Below the pieces are notes generated by a model. The model was not told where the DNA came from. It saw only the letters and a list, made by a program, of their open reading frames with translations, and ran no database searches. A program made the position numbers and the translations under genes. A stretch of 6,711 nt of DNA from assembly GCA_964598275.1 (NCBI GenBank), contig CAZRAZ010000035.1, positions 1-6,711 on the forward strand, written 5' to 3'. This document shows, piece by piece, positions 1 through 6,141 of the stretch; the first letter of the stretch is position 1, and every line of letters starts with the position of its first letter. Source of the stretch: JAHIEZ01 sp964598275. GTDB lineage: Bacteria > Patescibacteriota > Microgenomatia > UBA12405.

Positions 1-238
1 CATTTTCTAAAGCATATTTATAACCCGTCTGCAAAGCCACTCCATAACCCAAGTTATACGGATGACTAATTACATCAGCTTTTGTCTTCGCTACCTCCGC
101 CAAAGTCCGATCGGTAGACCCATCATTGATAACCAATACATCAAATTTTTTATTTGTTTTAAATACCCCCTTGATTGTTTTCACAATCATCTTCTCTTCG
201 TTATATGCCGGAATCATAATCAATATTTTTTTATTCAC
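1..238 (-). CDS. Family 2 glycosyltransferase (DPM1/GtrB-like), N-terminal part, cut by window edge
   Basis: Only the first 79 codons are present; the gene runs off the left edge. It starts with GTG at 238-236 and reads VNKKILIMIPAYNEE, with the GT-A nucleotide-binding segment PAYNEE at residues 10-15, the acidic motif INDGSTD at 37-43 and HPYNLGYGVALQTGY at 59-73. This pattern is typical of GT2 enzymes that move a sugar from a nucleotide donor to polyprenyl phosphate or a growing glycan at the inner face of the membrane. The donor and acceptor cannot be told, and any C-terminal membrane segments lie outside the window. The GTG start is supported by GGAAAG at 251-246 with a 7-nt spacer. The start overlaps the last 8 nt of the radical SAM gene, so the two are probably translationally coupled. 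The family call is firm; the subfamily is inferred. Confidence 0.9.
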   Translation of the reverse strand, partial: MNKKILIMIPAYNEEKMIVKTIKGVFKTNKKFDVLVINDGSTDRTLAEVAKTKADVISHPYNLGYGVALQTGYKYALEN

Positions 239-1730
239 GTTTTATCTTTCCAAAAACATATTTAAAAAATTTGTTAACGTCTTCAATAAAAGTTTTTGGA
301 CTGACCATATAAACTCTCCTTTTAGCCATTATCATTACCCACAAATTTTTCGGCTTCATGTTATATCTTCTGACAAAATCCGTCACCTCTTCTTCTAACT
401 TGCCAAACCTCTCAGGACTAATCACATTATTCTGGGTTCGACTGTCAACTTTATAATAATTACTCGGCCAGGTCGTATAAAAGTCTTTAAGGCTCATCTT
501 GTCTTTAATTAAACCCCTTTCAATTCCCTGTCTATACATCTCCGTCCCAGGAAAAGGTTCATAAACTCCCAAAATAACCAAATTAGGTTTTATCTCTCTT
601 ATAAAATCCATGGTTTTTCTAATATCTTCTTCCGTTTCATCCACCACTCCTATCATAAAATAACCACTCCAATGAATTCCGGACTGATGCAACAATTTGG
701 CCGCTCTCCTGACTTGAGCCAAGGTTATCCCTTTTTTCATTAACTTCAACATCCTGGCAGAACCGCTTTCAATTCCAATCTTGATAAAATTACAACCAGC
801 TTTTTTCATTAAAGTCAACAGATTTTTATCGATCAGGTTAATTCTGGTATTACATTCCCAGCTTATCCTCAACTTCATTTTTATAATTTTTTCACAAAGT
901 TCCTCTACCCTTTTCTTATCAATTGTAAAAGAGTCATCCTTCAATGTAAATTGCCGAGTTCCATACTTAGCCATCACATAAACGATTTCCTGTAACACCT
1001 CATCCACACCTCTCAAACTCAACCCTTTAGTTGAGGCACAATAGGTACAATGATAAGGACAACCACGACTAGTCATAATCAAACCCATATCTTCAGAACT
1101 CATTTTGTCCTCGTTAAACAACAAGCTCCTATCCGGCATGGGAAACTTGTTAATATCCCTTTCCATAAACCGATCTTTGTTTACCAAAACTTCTCCATTT
1201 TCTCTCCAAGATAAACCCAGTATGGATTTCAAATTTGCTTCGCCACTTCTTATGCTATTCAAAAGCTCAATCATCGATTCTTCTGCCTCACCTCTAATTA
1301 TATAATCCACTTCAGGACAAACCTCAAAAATCTCATCTGATTTAACCGTCGCATGAGGACCACCGATTATTATCTTACATTTCGGCAAAACTTTTCTGCA
1401 TAACTTTGCCACATAGAATACCGAGGCCGCAAATGTAGTAAAAGCAGAAATACCAACTACGTCAGGATTAAATTTCTTAATGTTTTTTTCAAATTCCTTC
1501 CATATCAAATTATTTTTATCCTTAAAGGATTTTAAATAAACATCATATCTTGATGACATCTGAGAATAGTCAATGCTATCAGGACTGGCACAATAGTCAG
1601 CATCATAAACCATCACCTTATGACCTCTCTTTTCTAACACAGTTCCCAACAGGGTAATTCCAAAAGGAAAATAACGATTGTAAAAACCGATGATTCTATA
1701 AAATGGGGGGGTAATTAATAAAACTCTCAT
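231..1730 (-). CDS. B12-binding-domain radical SAM enzyme (BchE-like class B architecture)
   Basis: The protein has 499 residues, normal for cobalamin-binding radical SAM enzymes. An N-terminal Rossmann-like B12-binding domain spans roughly residues 1-160 (LLITPPF at 4-10, DVVGISAFT at 90-98, IIGGPHAT at 121-128). The radical SAM barrel follows, with the cluster motif CPYHCTYC giving C224, C228 and C231. Further family signatures are KDDSFTID (264-271), IGIESGS (318-324), GYFMIGVVDETEEDI (356-370) and YEPFPGTEMY (390-399). The last 60 residues are basic and helical-looking. The DxHxxG cobalamin-ligating motif of methionine synthase is not visible, as is common in this family. Such enzymes methylate or rearrange unactivated carbons in lipids, pigments, cofactors and antibiotics; the substrate here is unknown. 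The ATG at 1730 has no Shine-Dalgarno, but a -10-like TAAAAT ends 6 nt upstream and a 22-codon ORF stops on it (TGATG). The gene overlaps the GT2 gene by 8 nt, suggesting a shared glycan or lipid pathway. Confidence 0.93.
   Translation of the reverse strand: MRVLLITPPFYRIIGFYNRYFPFGITLLGTVLEKRGHKVMVYDADYCASPDSIDYSQMSSRYDVYLKSFKDKNNLIWKEFEKNIKKFNPDVVGISAFTTFAASVFYVAKLCRKVLPKCKIIIGGPHATVKSDEIFEVCPEVDYIIRGEAEESMIELLNSIRSGEANLKSILGLSWRENGEVLVNKDRFMERDINKFPMPDRSLLFNEDKMSSEDMGLIMTSRGCPYHCTYCASTKGLSLRGVDEVLQEIVYVMAKYGTRQFTLKDDSFTIDKKRVEELCEKIIKMKLRISWECNTRINLIDKNLLTLMKKAGCNFIKIGIESGSARMLKLMKKGITLAQVRRAAKLLHQSGIHWSGYFMIGVVDETEEDIRKTMDFIREIKPNLVILGVYEPFPGTEMYRQGIERGLIKDKMSLKDFYTTWPSNYYKVDSRTQNNVISPERFGKLEEEVTDFVRRYNMKPKNLWVMIMAKRRVYMVSPKTFIEDVNKFFKYVFGKIKRE
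246..251 (-). promoter_or_regulatory. Shine-Dalgarno site for the GT2 gene
   Basis: GGAAAG on the minus strand lies 7 nt before the GTG at 238, inside the end of the radical SAM reading frame. It decides the GTG start of the glycosyltransferase, which has no nearby in-frame ATG before the conserved PAYNEE motif. Confidence 0.6.
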
Positions 1731-1798
1731 CAGAGAATTTTATCAAAAATAATCAACGGATATACAAACAACCCTTTTTCTTCTTTCAAATCATCCAT
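1730..1798 (-). CDS. 22-codon ORF coupled to the radical SAM gene: leader peptide or remnant of a lost gene
   Basis: On the minus strand, ATG at 1798 opens a frame of 22 codons (MDDLKEEKGLFVYPLIIFDKIL) whose TGA shares one base with the radical SAM ATG (TGATG). The frame is open further upstream to a stop at 1849-1847, adding residues such as FFYSNNE but overlapping the start of the plus-strand methyltransferase. Only a weak ACGAG lies just before the ATG. No family was recognised. The peptide looks like an ordinary protein C-terminus, and the stop-start overlap is typical of operon neighbours. It may therefore be the tail of a gene whose body was lost when the methyltransferase took this place. 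It could also be a short translated leader, or chance. Confidence 0.3.
   Translation of the reverse strand: MDDLKEEKGLFVYPLIIFDKIL
1737..1742 (-). promoter_or_regulatory. Possible -10 element for the radical SAM gene (leaderless start)
   Basis: TAAAAT on the minus strand (5 of 6 matches to TATAAT) ends 6 nt before the ATG at 1730, so transcription would begin at or next to the start codon. No convincing -35 is seen at 16-19 nt. There is no Shine-Dalgarno for this gene, which fits leaderless initiation, but the AT-rich setting makes such hexamers common. Confidence 0.3.
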
Positions 1799-1806
1799 CT
1801 CGTTGT

Positions 1807-1812
1807 TAGAAT
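1807..1812 (+). promoter_or_regulatory. Possible -10 element for the methyltransferase gene
   Basis: TAGAAT (5 of 6 matches to TATAAT) ends 10 nt before the ATG at 1823, predicting a leader of only a few bases. The region about 17 nt upstream (TTTCAA at 1784-1789) is a poor -35. No Shine-Dalgarno precedes the gene. Confidence 0.3.
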
Positions 1813-1822
1813 AAAAAAACCC

Positions 1823-2473
1823 ATGAAAAAAAACAAAAGAAAAAACTCACAAATGATAAAAGACTTTTTAAGCTTTCCTCTTAGAGCTGTATCTCTTTTC
1901 GAAATTGATAAGTGGGGATTATCTTCTCTTGCAACAGAAAGGTTTGACTATGTCACCCGATATGCAAAAGGATTTTGTCTTGATGTTGGTTGCGGACGAA
2001 ACAATCGTTTTATCTCCGAATTTATGTCTGGTTGTGGCATAGGAATAGATGTTTACAAGTATGAAGGACTAACAAATAAAAATATAGTAAAAGATATTAC
2101 ACACTTTCCCTTTAAAAAAACCTCTTTTGATACCGTAACCTTCATTGCCAACATCGGACATGTTCCAAAATCAAAAAGAGATGTTGAATTATTAGAAGCA
2201 TATCGTTGTCTCAAAAAAAAAGGAAAAATTATTATTACCAACGGAAATCCTTTAGCAGAAATTTTAGTTCATAAAGTAATTTATCTCTATGACAAAATTT
2301 TCAAAACAAACTTTGATCTAGACTCAGAAAGAGGAATGGAAAAAGAAGAAAGCTGCTATGTCTTAGATTCCGAAATATATCATCGACTTAAAAAGGCTGG
2401 TTTTAAAAAAATTAAAAAACACAGTTTCTTTACTCAGTGGGGACTAAACCACCTTATCATTGCCCAAAAATAA
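1823..2473 (+). CDS. Class I SAM-dependent methyltransferase (Methyltransf_11-like)
   Basis: This 216-residue protein has the class I methyltransferase fold signatures in order: motif I LDVGCGRN (53-60) for SAM binding, GIGID (72-76) with D76 placed to bind the ribose, DITHFPF (91-97) near the adenine, SFDTVTFIANIGHV (101-114), and the strand after KKKGKIIITN (131-140). The C-terminus (KKAGFKKIKKH, 190-200) fits small-molecule or glycan O-methyltransferases; the acceptor is unknown. It is cytosolic, with no membrane segment. ATG at 1823 is taken as the start, although the ATG at 1853 (residue 11) is possible because the first 10 residues are only Lys, Asn, Arg and Ser and neither start has a Shine-Dalgarno. 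It is the only plus-strand gene between minus-strand genes. By hand count, 1861-2460 has 95 C and 98 G (32% GC), unlike the C-rich plus strand of its neighbours, so inversion or acquisition is plausible. Confidence 0.92.
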   Translation: MKKNKRKNSQMIKDFLSFPLRAVSLFEIDKWGLSSLATERFDYVTRYAKGFCLDVGCGRNNRFISEFMSGCGIGIDVYKYEGLTNKNIVKDITHFPFKKTSFDTVTFIANIGHVPKSKRDVELLEAYRCLKKKGKIIITNGNPLAEILVHKVIYLYDKIFKTNFDLDSERGMEKEESCYVLDSEIYHRLKKAGFKKIKKHSFFTQWGLNHLIIAQK

Positions 2474-2475
2474 AA

Positions 2476-3552
2476 CTAAGCAACGTCATAATCAAACATT
2501 GTTAAAAACCATTTGTCTGTATCTCTAAAACCAAATAGTCGTTTTTTACCATGCCATCTCAAAACCACTTTCATTGGTTGTGGTTTTAGAAAATCAGGGC
2601 AACTAACAAAACCATTTTTTCGCATTACATCAAATTCAAAATTATTTTTTGTTGTTAAAAAACCCACCTGATCAACCCCCCTTTTTCTCCAATATCTATC
2701 AGCTCCAACCAGCAATTCTCTTCCCACTTCACGCCATTTTCCCTTTCTTTTTAAAAGAAAATCTACCACCAAACCATTTTTCAATCCTGAAGTCTCCATC
2801 AATCCCAACACCATATAACCCAACAACTTTCCCCGCTTCTTATACCCAAGATATTTATAATTTCTATTCGGACAATTCATCCTCCAATCAAGGAAATCTC
2901 CATCCCTGAGCGCTATATTTTTATAATATTTTTTGTTTCTCTTCCACAAATTGTTGATCTCCTCTTTTTTCATCTCGAAAACTATATTCCCACTTTCGCC
3001 ACCCCCACCTCTAAATCCTAAACAAAAATCCACCGGCCAAAATAAATACTTTAAGAAACTAACCTTTAATTTACTGGCCAATAAATTAGACAATTTATAA
3101 GGCTTAATTAACAATGGCAGTTCCTTCAATTCGTCAAAGTTCAATCTTCGCACAAAACCAGGGTATGAGTTAGGGTTAGGAAACCCCAACGTAAATTCGA
3201 TCCCTCTCTTCTGACATTCCCAAAAACAATCTTCAGCTAATTTTGTAAAAATCCCCATCTTTCGATAATCTTCCCTAACCAAGGTGTTCAAAGAAACAGA
3301 TCCCAACACATTCTTACCTCCAATTCTATATTTTTGAGGGATAACACAATACAAACCAACTACTTCATCTCCATCATTAATCGCCAACTTAATTGTCGAA
3401 TTACCCGCAGGGTTTTCGCTATTTTGCCAATCAAAAAAATCTTCTTCTCCCACTCCTGATTCAAAAAAATATTTCTTCAATAACGACAACACTTGTTGTT
3501 TATATTTAATCTCATAGTCCTTAACCTCCCATTTATTGTTTTTTTCTTCCAT
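2476..3552 (-). CDS. Two-domain GNAT-like N-acyltransferase
   Basis: The protein has 358 residues. Residues 10-145 resemble a GNAT domain: ISTIK-like strand at 52-57 (STIKLA), VVGLYCVIP (64-72), then LNTLVREDYRKMGIFTKLAED (88-108), where RKMGIF matches the acyl-CoA pyrophosphate loop Q/RxxGxG/A in relaxed form. GFPNPNSYPGFVRRLNF (123-139) is the usual end of that domain. A second GNAT-like half spans about 190-330 (DFLDWRMNCPNRNYKYLGY at 219-237, LLGYMVLG, RKNGF at 311-315), and the chain ends in WFLTMFDYD. This arrangement is common for GNATs in surface-polysaccharide loci, where they probably acylate amino sugars from acyl-CoA in the cytosol; the substrate is not known. The start at 3552 is supported by GGAGAG with an 8-nt spacer. 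It overlaps the DUF362 gene by 20 nt, making it the last gene of the thiolase operon. The glycan role is inferred. Confidence 0.85.
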   Translation of the reverse strand: MEEKNNKWEVKDYEIKYKQQVLSLLKKYFFESGVGEEDFFDWQNSENPAGNSTIKLAINDGDEVVGLYCVIPQKYRIGGKNVLGSVSLNTLVREDYRKMGIFTKLAEDCFWECQKRGIEFTLGFPNPNSYPGFVRRLNFDELKELPLLIKPYKLSNLLASKLKVSFLKYLFWPVDFCLGFRGGGGESGNIVFEMKKEEINNLWKRNKKYYKNIALRDGDFLDWRMNCPNRNYKYLGYKKRGKLLGYMVLGLMETSGLKNGLVVDFLLKRKGKWREVGRELLVGADRYWRKRGVDQVGFLTTKNNFEFDVMRKNGFVSCPDFLKPQPMKVVLRWHGKKRLFGFRDTDKWFLTMFDYDVA

Positions 3553-4960
3553 TTTTCTTTCTCTCCAAGTAAGTGCTTACATATTCAGTCATTTTTTCAA
3601 TCGACGGCGGACAACCAGCTATCTGCGAATCTAAATAAGGATAACCCAAAAGACTTTTAATCGCACAATTTCCAACCGCTCCCACCTCTTTTTCACCCAA
3701 CTTCATAATGTCAATATCGCTTCCAAAAGCCAAATATCCTTTCCTGCCTCTCTTGGCATTCAAGCTTCTCAAAACAGTCCATAAACTATTTAAACAACCA
3801 GAACATGGTTTCCCATCGATCAAGGACAGATCAACATGAGGACTCAACCGGCTATCCGGTCCTTCAAACTGTTTTTTTACCACCGCCAACTCCTCACCCA
3901 AAAAAACAATATTAGCTTCTCTAATTTCTCCCAAACCTAACTCAAAAGCTATCCGACAGTGCCTAGCCGGCTTTAACCCGGTTATTATACTAATCGCCTT
4001 ATCAATTGCCACCGGATCCATGCTGGCCAATACCAACCCCAAGTTTGCTCTTTTACCCAAAGCCGCCGGACCCATTCCTTCAAGCCCTACACTTCCATCC
4101 ATCACTGTTAGATATTTTGGTAAGGCCTTATTCAACAAAGCCACTTGTAGATCCAAATCTCCCTGGTGCATTCTTTTTCGAGTTTGATAATTAATCACCC
4201 CTTTCATATTTTTCAAAGCCAAAGACCATCTGGTTTGAAAATGCGTCTTAACTACCGGCACGTTTATGATCAAATCGGCTTTAAAAATTTCTTCGGCAAT
4301 ATCAAAAACATAGACCGAACCCTTATATTTTATTTTCTTCTTAAGATACTTTCCTTCCGCCAAATCAAAAAATTTTATTCCGTATTTTGCACACACTTCA
4401 CCCAATCCAGATTTCTCCAATGCCTTTTTGGTATCAAAACCCAAAACACTACATTCACCCACTACAATTCGATCTGAACCAACCCCCACCTCCTCGATCA
4501 AATACCTCAAAACTCCTTCCACCACCAAAGGATTCGTCACAATTCCACTATTACCTTCTTTGGCTAGAGCCAAATTAGGTTTAATAAATACCCTCCTATG
4601 ACTAGCTATATTCCCACCAATCAATCTCAAACTCCTAACTGTCGCCAATATTGGATCATATTTTACTTTCGATATAGACACCCTTGATCTTCGATCATCG
4701 CTTTTCAATTTATGTTCTATTCCTTCACCCAAGCCACCGATTATTACCTTTCTCAAAAAAAAATGCCCATCGTTGTCCTCCAGCAATAAAGATTTGTATG
4801 GCACCTCCTGATTATCCGGTGAACTAATATAAACATCCGAACTTGCTCTAACCTTTGCCCCCTTTGTCACAATTTCTTCCAATTTCTTTCCGCAAAAAAT
4901 ACACTTGTCTACAGGGTAATACCACACCTTGTCACATTTTTTACATTTATACAAAAACAT
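3533..4960 (-). CDS. Fusion of DUF35-like zinc ribbon/OB-fold with DUF362 domain and four-Cys C-terminus
   Basis: This 475-residue protein joins modules usually found apart. Residues 1-30 form a rubredoxin-like zinc ribbon (C6, C9, C20, C23, spaced CxxC-x10-CxxC). Residues 31-87 read like the DUF35 OB-fold (KGAKVRASSDVYISS, then VPYKSLLLEDNDGHFFLRKVI). DUF362 (COG2006) spans about 95-360: VFIKPNLALAK (124-134), VTNPLVVEGVLRYL (141-154), IVVGECS (165-171), IINVPVVKTHF (231-241), LALKNMKGVI (247-256), VMDGSVGLEGMGP (286-298) and VLASMDPVAIDKA (310-322). The last ~90 residues hold C386, C389, C432 and C450 in CSGC, GNC and GCPPS contexts, a possible iron-sulfur or metal site. DUF362 has no settled reaction. 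DUF35 proteins bind thiolase-like enzymes, and the thiolase gene lies 4 nt upstream, so the N-terminus probably docks to it. The start is supported by AAGGA at an 8-nt spacer. DUF362 is certain; the DUF35 assignment is strong by motif but was made by eye. Confidence 0.9.
   Translation of the reverse strand: MFLYKCKKCDKVWYYPVDKCIFCGKKLEEIVTKGAKVRASSDVYISSPDNQEVPYKSLLLEDNDGHFFLRKVIIGGLGEGIEHKLKSDDRRSRVSISKVKYDPILATVRSLRLIGGNIASHRRVFIKPNLALAKEGNSGIVTNPLVVEGVLRYLIEEVGVGSDRIVVGECSVLGFDTKKALEKSGLGEVCAKYGIKFFDLAEGKYLKKKIKYKGSVYVFDIAEEIFKADLIINVPVVKTHFQTRWSLALKNMKGVINYQTRKRMHQGDLDLQVALLNKALPKYLTVMDGSVGLEGMGPAALGKRANLGLVLASMDPVAIDKAISIITGLKPARHCRIAFELGLGEIREANIVFLGEELAVVKKQFEGPDSRLSPHVDLSLIDGKPCSGCLNSLWTVLRSLNAKRGRKGYLAFGSDIDIMKLGEKEVGAVGNCAIKSLLGYPYLDSQIAGCPPSIEKMTEYVSTYLERKKNGRKKQ
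3561..3566 (-). promoter_or_regulatory. Shine-Dalgarno site for the GNAT gene
   Basis: GGAGAG on the minus strand sits 8 nt before the ATG at 3552, within the last codons of the upstream DUF362 gene. It fixes the GNAT start and shows that the 20-nt overlap is real, not an over-extended ORF. Confidence 0.65.
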
Positions 4961-4964
4961 ATTT

Positions 4965-6110
4965 TTAATCCTTACTTAATATATGAATAACACAAGTACC
5001 CCCAGTTCCACCCACATTATGTGTCAAACCCAATTTAGCCCCTGTTACCTGCCTCTTCCCAGCCTCACCCCTCAATTGACAAGTTACCTCTGTCACTTGT
5101 GACACCCCTGTTGCCCCCAAAGGATGTCCTCCTCCTTTCAATCCTCCGTCAGTATTTATCGGAATTCTTCCCCCTATTTTTGTTTCTCCGGCCCTTATCA
5201 AATCTTTTGCTTCACCCCTTTTACAAAATCTCAAATCTTCCATAGCCAAAACCTCGGCAATAGTAAAACAGTCGTGAACTTGTGCCAAGTCTATATCCTT
5301 AGCCGTCACTCCCGCCTGACCATAAGCAATTTCCGCTGCTTTGGCCGACGTTTCCATTCTAGTCAAATCTTTTGACTGACTAAAGGATAACATACCACTT
5401 TGCAATACAGATCCAATCACCGCCACATCTCTCTTGTTCGTCTTATTTTTTGACATTACCACCGCCGCAGCCCCATCAGAGATAGGACTACAATCATATA
5501 GGTTTAATGGAGTTGCAATTATCGGTGATTTTTTAATTCTTTCCAAATCAACCACACTACCATAAAAATGGGCTTTTTTATTTAAATTGGCGTTTTGGTG
5601 ATTTTTTAAAGACACTAAATTTAAGTCAGCAGATGTCAAACCATATTTCTTCATATACTCACTAGCTAACAAAGCATATGCCACCGGAAACAAAACTCCC
5701 TCCTTATAATCAAAATAGAAATCTCCAGCCAAGGAAATATACTTACCATTATCAAAAGCACTGGCATCGTTCATCTTTTCTACTCCTACTACCACTACAT
5801 TTTCAAATCGTGACAATGCCATTATTCCTTCATAAACAGCCGTTCCCCCAGAAGCGCACGCATTTTCACACCTTACAATCGGTATAGACAGACCAGGAAG
5901 AAGACTGGCCAAAAGTGAGCCAAGATGAAGTTGATTGTTGTACAATGAGGAAGCATAATTACCAATATAAATTGCACCCACCTCGTTAATATTTATCTTT
6001 GCATCTCCTATCGCCTCAAAAATCGCTTCATACATCAACTCAGCCAATGTTTTATTAATCAAGCCAAATTTTGTTTTTCCGACACCCCTAACAAATGCCA
6101 ATCTCTTCAT
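4965..6110 (-). CDS. SCP2-type thiolase / acetyl-CoA acetyltransferase-like
   Basis: The chosen start gives 381 residues, normal for bacterial and archaeal SCP2-type thiolases. It begins MKRLAFVRGVGKTKFG, matching the usual family start. The catalytic set is present: nucleophile Cys in CENACASGG (C85), HDCFTIAE (H279), NTDGGLKGGGHPLGATG (H329) and THNVGGTGG (H364). It should therefore be an active thiolase, catalysing Claisen condensation or cleavage of acyl-CoA, and not a Cys-less homologue. The family includes archaeal acetoacetyl-CoA thiolases that work with DUF35 proteins, and a DUF35-like domain is encoded immediately downstream. The frame is open 15 codons further up, to ATG 6155, but that tail (FHCELNRGVLNCHI) is not thiolase-like and would overlap the divergent gene. 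No Shine-Dalgarno stands at a usable distance; a -10-like TTAAAT ends 9 nt upstream, suggesting a leaderless message. The gene heads the operon. Confidence 0.92.
   Translation of the reverse strand: MKRLAFVRGVGKTKFGLINKTLAELMYEAIFEAIGDAKININEVGAIYIGNYASSLYNNQLHLGSLLASLLPGLSIPIVRCENACASGGTAVYEGIMALSRFENVVVVGVEKMNDASAFDNGKYISLAGDFYFDYKEGVLFPVAYALLASEYMKKYGLTSADLNLVSLKNHQNANLNKKAHFYGSVVDLERIKKSPIIATPLNLYDCSPISDGAAAVVMSKNKTNKRDVAVIGSVLQSGMLSFSQSKDLTRMETSAKAAEIAYGQAGVTAKDIDLAQVHDCFTIAEVLAMEDLRFCKRGEAKDLIRAGETKIGGRIPINTDGGLKGGGHPLGATGVSQVTEVTCQLRGEAGKRQVTGAKLGLTHNVGGTGGTCVIHILSKD
4969..4973 (-). promoter_or_regulatory. Shine-Dalgarno site for the DUF35-DUF362 gene
   Basis: AAGGA on the minus strand lies 8 nt before the ATG at 4960 and overlaps the last codons of the thiolase gene. 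It supports starting the protein at the zinc-ribbon methionine, so the N-terminal ribbon belongs to this protein. Confidence 0.65.
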
Positions 6111-6113
6111 AAT

Positions 6114-6141
6114 ATGACAATTTAACACACCCCTATTTAAT
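6114..6141 (+). promoter_or_regulatory. Putative leaderless promoter of the polysaccharide deacetylase gene
   Basis: ATGACA (6114-6119) and TTTAAT (6136-6141), spaced 16 nt, each match 5 of 6 sigma-70 consensus bases. Only 5 nt (TCACA) separate the -10 from ATG at 6147, so the transcript should begin at the start codon. No Shine-Dalgarno is present. It is interleaved with the thiolase promoter inside the 36-nt intergenic gap. Confidence 0.45.

Noticed and set aside
62..398. Plus-strand open frames opposite the GT2 and radical SAM genes.
   Set aside because: They are antisense to clearly coding frames with conserved motifs, show no family resemblance and have low-complexity composition.
1018..1035. 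Inverted repeat CTCAAC-6 nt-GTTGAG.
   Set aside because: A short 6-bp stem inside the radical SAM coding region without a U-tract or any symmetry elsewhere; chance is sufficient.
1705..1711. Run of seven G (C7 in codons 7-9 of the radical SAM gene) as a phase-variation tract.
   Set aside because: The run encodes the conserved Thr-Pro-Pro of the B12-binding domain and is short for a contingency locus; the frame is intact.
2213..2221. A9 run before GG in the methyltransferase gene as a slippage or frameshift site.
   Set aside because: It encodes the Lys-rich turn after a helix, the frame continues with recognisable methyltransferase sequence, and no overlapping alternative frame is meaningful.
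4006..4578. Plus-strand open frames rich in Pro, Phe and His opposite the DUF362 gene.
   Set aside because: The Pro/Phe/His bias is what the reverse complement of Gly-, Lys- and Val-rich codons gives; the DUF362 frame is the coding one.
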